Assembly (NCBI GenBank): GCA_964354445.1
Contig: CAYGZT010000015.1
Location: 1 to 6,154 of the forward strand
Length of the DNA stretch: 6,154 nucleotides
Direction of reading: 5' to 3'
Source: CAYGZT01 sp964354445
GTDB taxonomy: Bacteria; Patescibacteriota; Minisyncoccia; UBA6257; JAGOQP01
Position numbers and translations under genes: made by a program. Positions 5,796 through 6,154 of the stretch are shown in pieces. The notes under the pieces were generated by a model. That model was not told the origin of the DNA and made no database searches. It saw only the letters and a list, made by a program, of their open reading frames with translations. The number at the start of each line of letters is the position of its first letter. Position 1 is the first letter of the stretch.

Positions 5796-5823
5796 GGCCC
5801 CGGTACTCCGGGGTCTTCTTTTT
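5796..5823 (+). terminator. Rho-independent terminator
   Basis: An 8-bp GC-rich stem, GGCCCCGG (5796-5803) with CCGGGGTC (5808-5815, one G-T pair), closes a TACT loop and is followed by TTCTTTTT. It should end the small gene's transcript and any read-through from the transporter operon, which has no earlier terminator. Confidence 0.9.
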
Positions 5824-5857
5824 GAAATCTAGAACTGAGAACAGATGCCAATTTAAA

Positions 5858-5893
5858 ATGTCTAGGAATTCACGATCGTGAATTCCTAGACAT
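5858..5893. repeat. Perfect 36-bp palindrome
   Basis: Two 18-bp arms meet with no spacer at CGATCG; the left arm is ATGTCTAGGAATTCACGA (5858-5875). Symmetry stops on both sides (A opposite A at 5857/5894). No U-tract follows, so it is not a standard terminator. It could be a dimeric regulator site, a recombination or resolution site, or the core of a small mobile repeat. The outer TGTCTA matches the hairpin at 516-542. Confidence 0.9.
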
Positions 5894-5972
5894 ATCGGCA
5901 CATACTGAGTTTCTTAAATTTCCTGTTCGCATCTTTCTGATTTTACTTTTGCACAGCTGGCTCGATTTTGAC
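5894..5972. other. Intergenic stretch without recognised gene
   Basis: Between the 36-bp palindrome and the promoter at 5973 I see no supported gene, repeat or RNA. The stretch is AT-rich. TTGACT at 5968-5973 is 22 bp from the next -10, too far to be its main -35. Confidence 0.5.
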
Positions 5973-6001
5973 TTCACACTCGCACGCATCCGTGCTATGC
6001 T
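5973..6001 (+). promoter_or_regulatory. Promoter of the structured RNA unit
   Basis: TTCACA (5973-5978), 17 bp, then TATGCT (5996-6001) preceded by TGC (5993-5995), an extended -10. The start should fall near 6008. Both this and the promoter at 5505 use an extended TGn motif. It precedes a folded RNA and a terminator rather than a clear reading frame. Confidence 0.7.
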
Positions 6002-6007
6002 GGACGC

Positions 6008-6124
6008 ACGTCTATAGAGGATATTCTTGCCGCCGTCTCCATGAGACATCCGCGGAGTGAGGCCGTAGGAACTGGCAAGAATCTCTTAAGGCAGAAGCTC
6101 CGTGCATTGGAGCTTTTGTCTTTT
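6008..6124 (+). ncRNA. Structured small RNA or riboswitch/attenuator leader, unidentified
   Basis: A compact unit of about 117 nt between a good promoter and a terminator. ATTCTTGCC (6023-6031) pairs perfectly with GGCAAGAAT (6074-6082). The helix can extend by AGAG (6016-6019) with CTCT (6083-6086) across a 3-nt bulge. Inside are a small hairpin GTCTC-CAT-GAGAC (6035-6047) and an unpaired G-rich stretch (6050-6073). CGGAG (6053-6057) could also pair with CTCCG (6098-6102), the left arm of the terminator, which would be an antiterminator switch. I compared it from memory with T-box, SAM, TPP, FMN, lysine, cobalamin, glutamine, ZTP and guanidine elements and 4.5S RNA and found no match. Whether it is a free sRNA or the leader of a gene beyond 6154 cannot be decided here. 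The 5' end is inferred. Confidence 0.55.
6095..6124 (+). terminator. Rho-independent terminator of the structured RNA
   Basis: AAGCTCC (6095-6101) pairs with GGAGCTT (6109-6115) around GTGCATT, followed by TTGTCTTTT. A second, weak AGAG-CAT-CTCT hairpin with a T run follows at 6127-6142 and may back it up. Confidence 0.8.
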
Positions 6125-6154
6125 GTAGAGCATCTCTTTTTCTGTGTACGTATG

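Noticed and set aside
6041..6154. Open frame from ATG 6041 to the window end (starts MRHPRSEAVGTGK)
   Set aside because: No Shine-Dalgarno, the ATG lies in a hairpin loop, and the frame crosses a convincing terminator. An RNA unit fits better, but a conserved coding signal beyond 6154 would reopen this.

Overview
The window looks like chromosomal DNA from a small-genome, probably monoderm bacterium. A Candidatus Patescibacteria (CPR) host is my best inference. It rests on the style of the MacA/MacB-like proteins (membrane-anchored adaptor with a large insert in its helical hairpin, no outer-membrane channel gene), a tRNA gene with no encoded CCA, palindromic intergenic repeats, and mostly absent Shine-Dalgarno sites. 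No single marker here proves the lineage.

Left end (1-505, minus strand): an AT-rich stretch carries the 5' part of a gene for a small membrane protein that runs off the window. It is readable in two overlapping frames and looks frameshifted. Its ATG lies 2 nt from the 3' end of a truncated tRNA-Ser. Next comes a complete tRNA-Ser(GGA) enclosed in a perfect 20-bp inverted repeat. This clustering of tRNA, tRNA fragment and abrupt composition change marks a rearrangement or integration junction.

Intergenic block (506-734): an AT-rich 12-bp hairpin, a nested GC-rich palindrome that resembles a dispersed intergenic repeat, and a strong sigma-70-type promoter (TTGAAA-17-TACAAT) for the operon that follows.

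Core (735-5503, plus strand): a four-gene tripartite ABC transporter operon with gaps of 3-6 nt. It encodes a MacA/YknX-like adaptor, a MacB/LolD-type ATPase and two paralogous MacB-type permeases. The two permeases probably form a heterodimer driven by two copies of the ATPase, with the adaptor above them on the outer face. The likely role is export, extraction or sensing of peptides, lipids or drugs at the cell surface. The substrate cannot be read from the sequence.

Right end (5504-6154): a small 69-residue hypothetical gene has its own promoter and a strong Shine-Dalgarno site, and is followed by a rho-independent terminator. Between them lies a second Shine-Dalgarno/ATG that can be sequestered by a complementary pyrimidine tract. 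Then come a perfect 36-bp palindrome and a compact promoter-structured RNA-terminator unit that looks like an undescribed small RNA or a riboswitch/attenuator leader for a gene beyond the window. The most interesting items for follow-up are the structured RNA at the right end and the inverted-repeat-flanked tRNA next to a tRNA half at the left.
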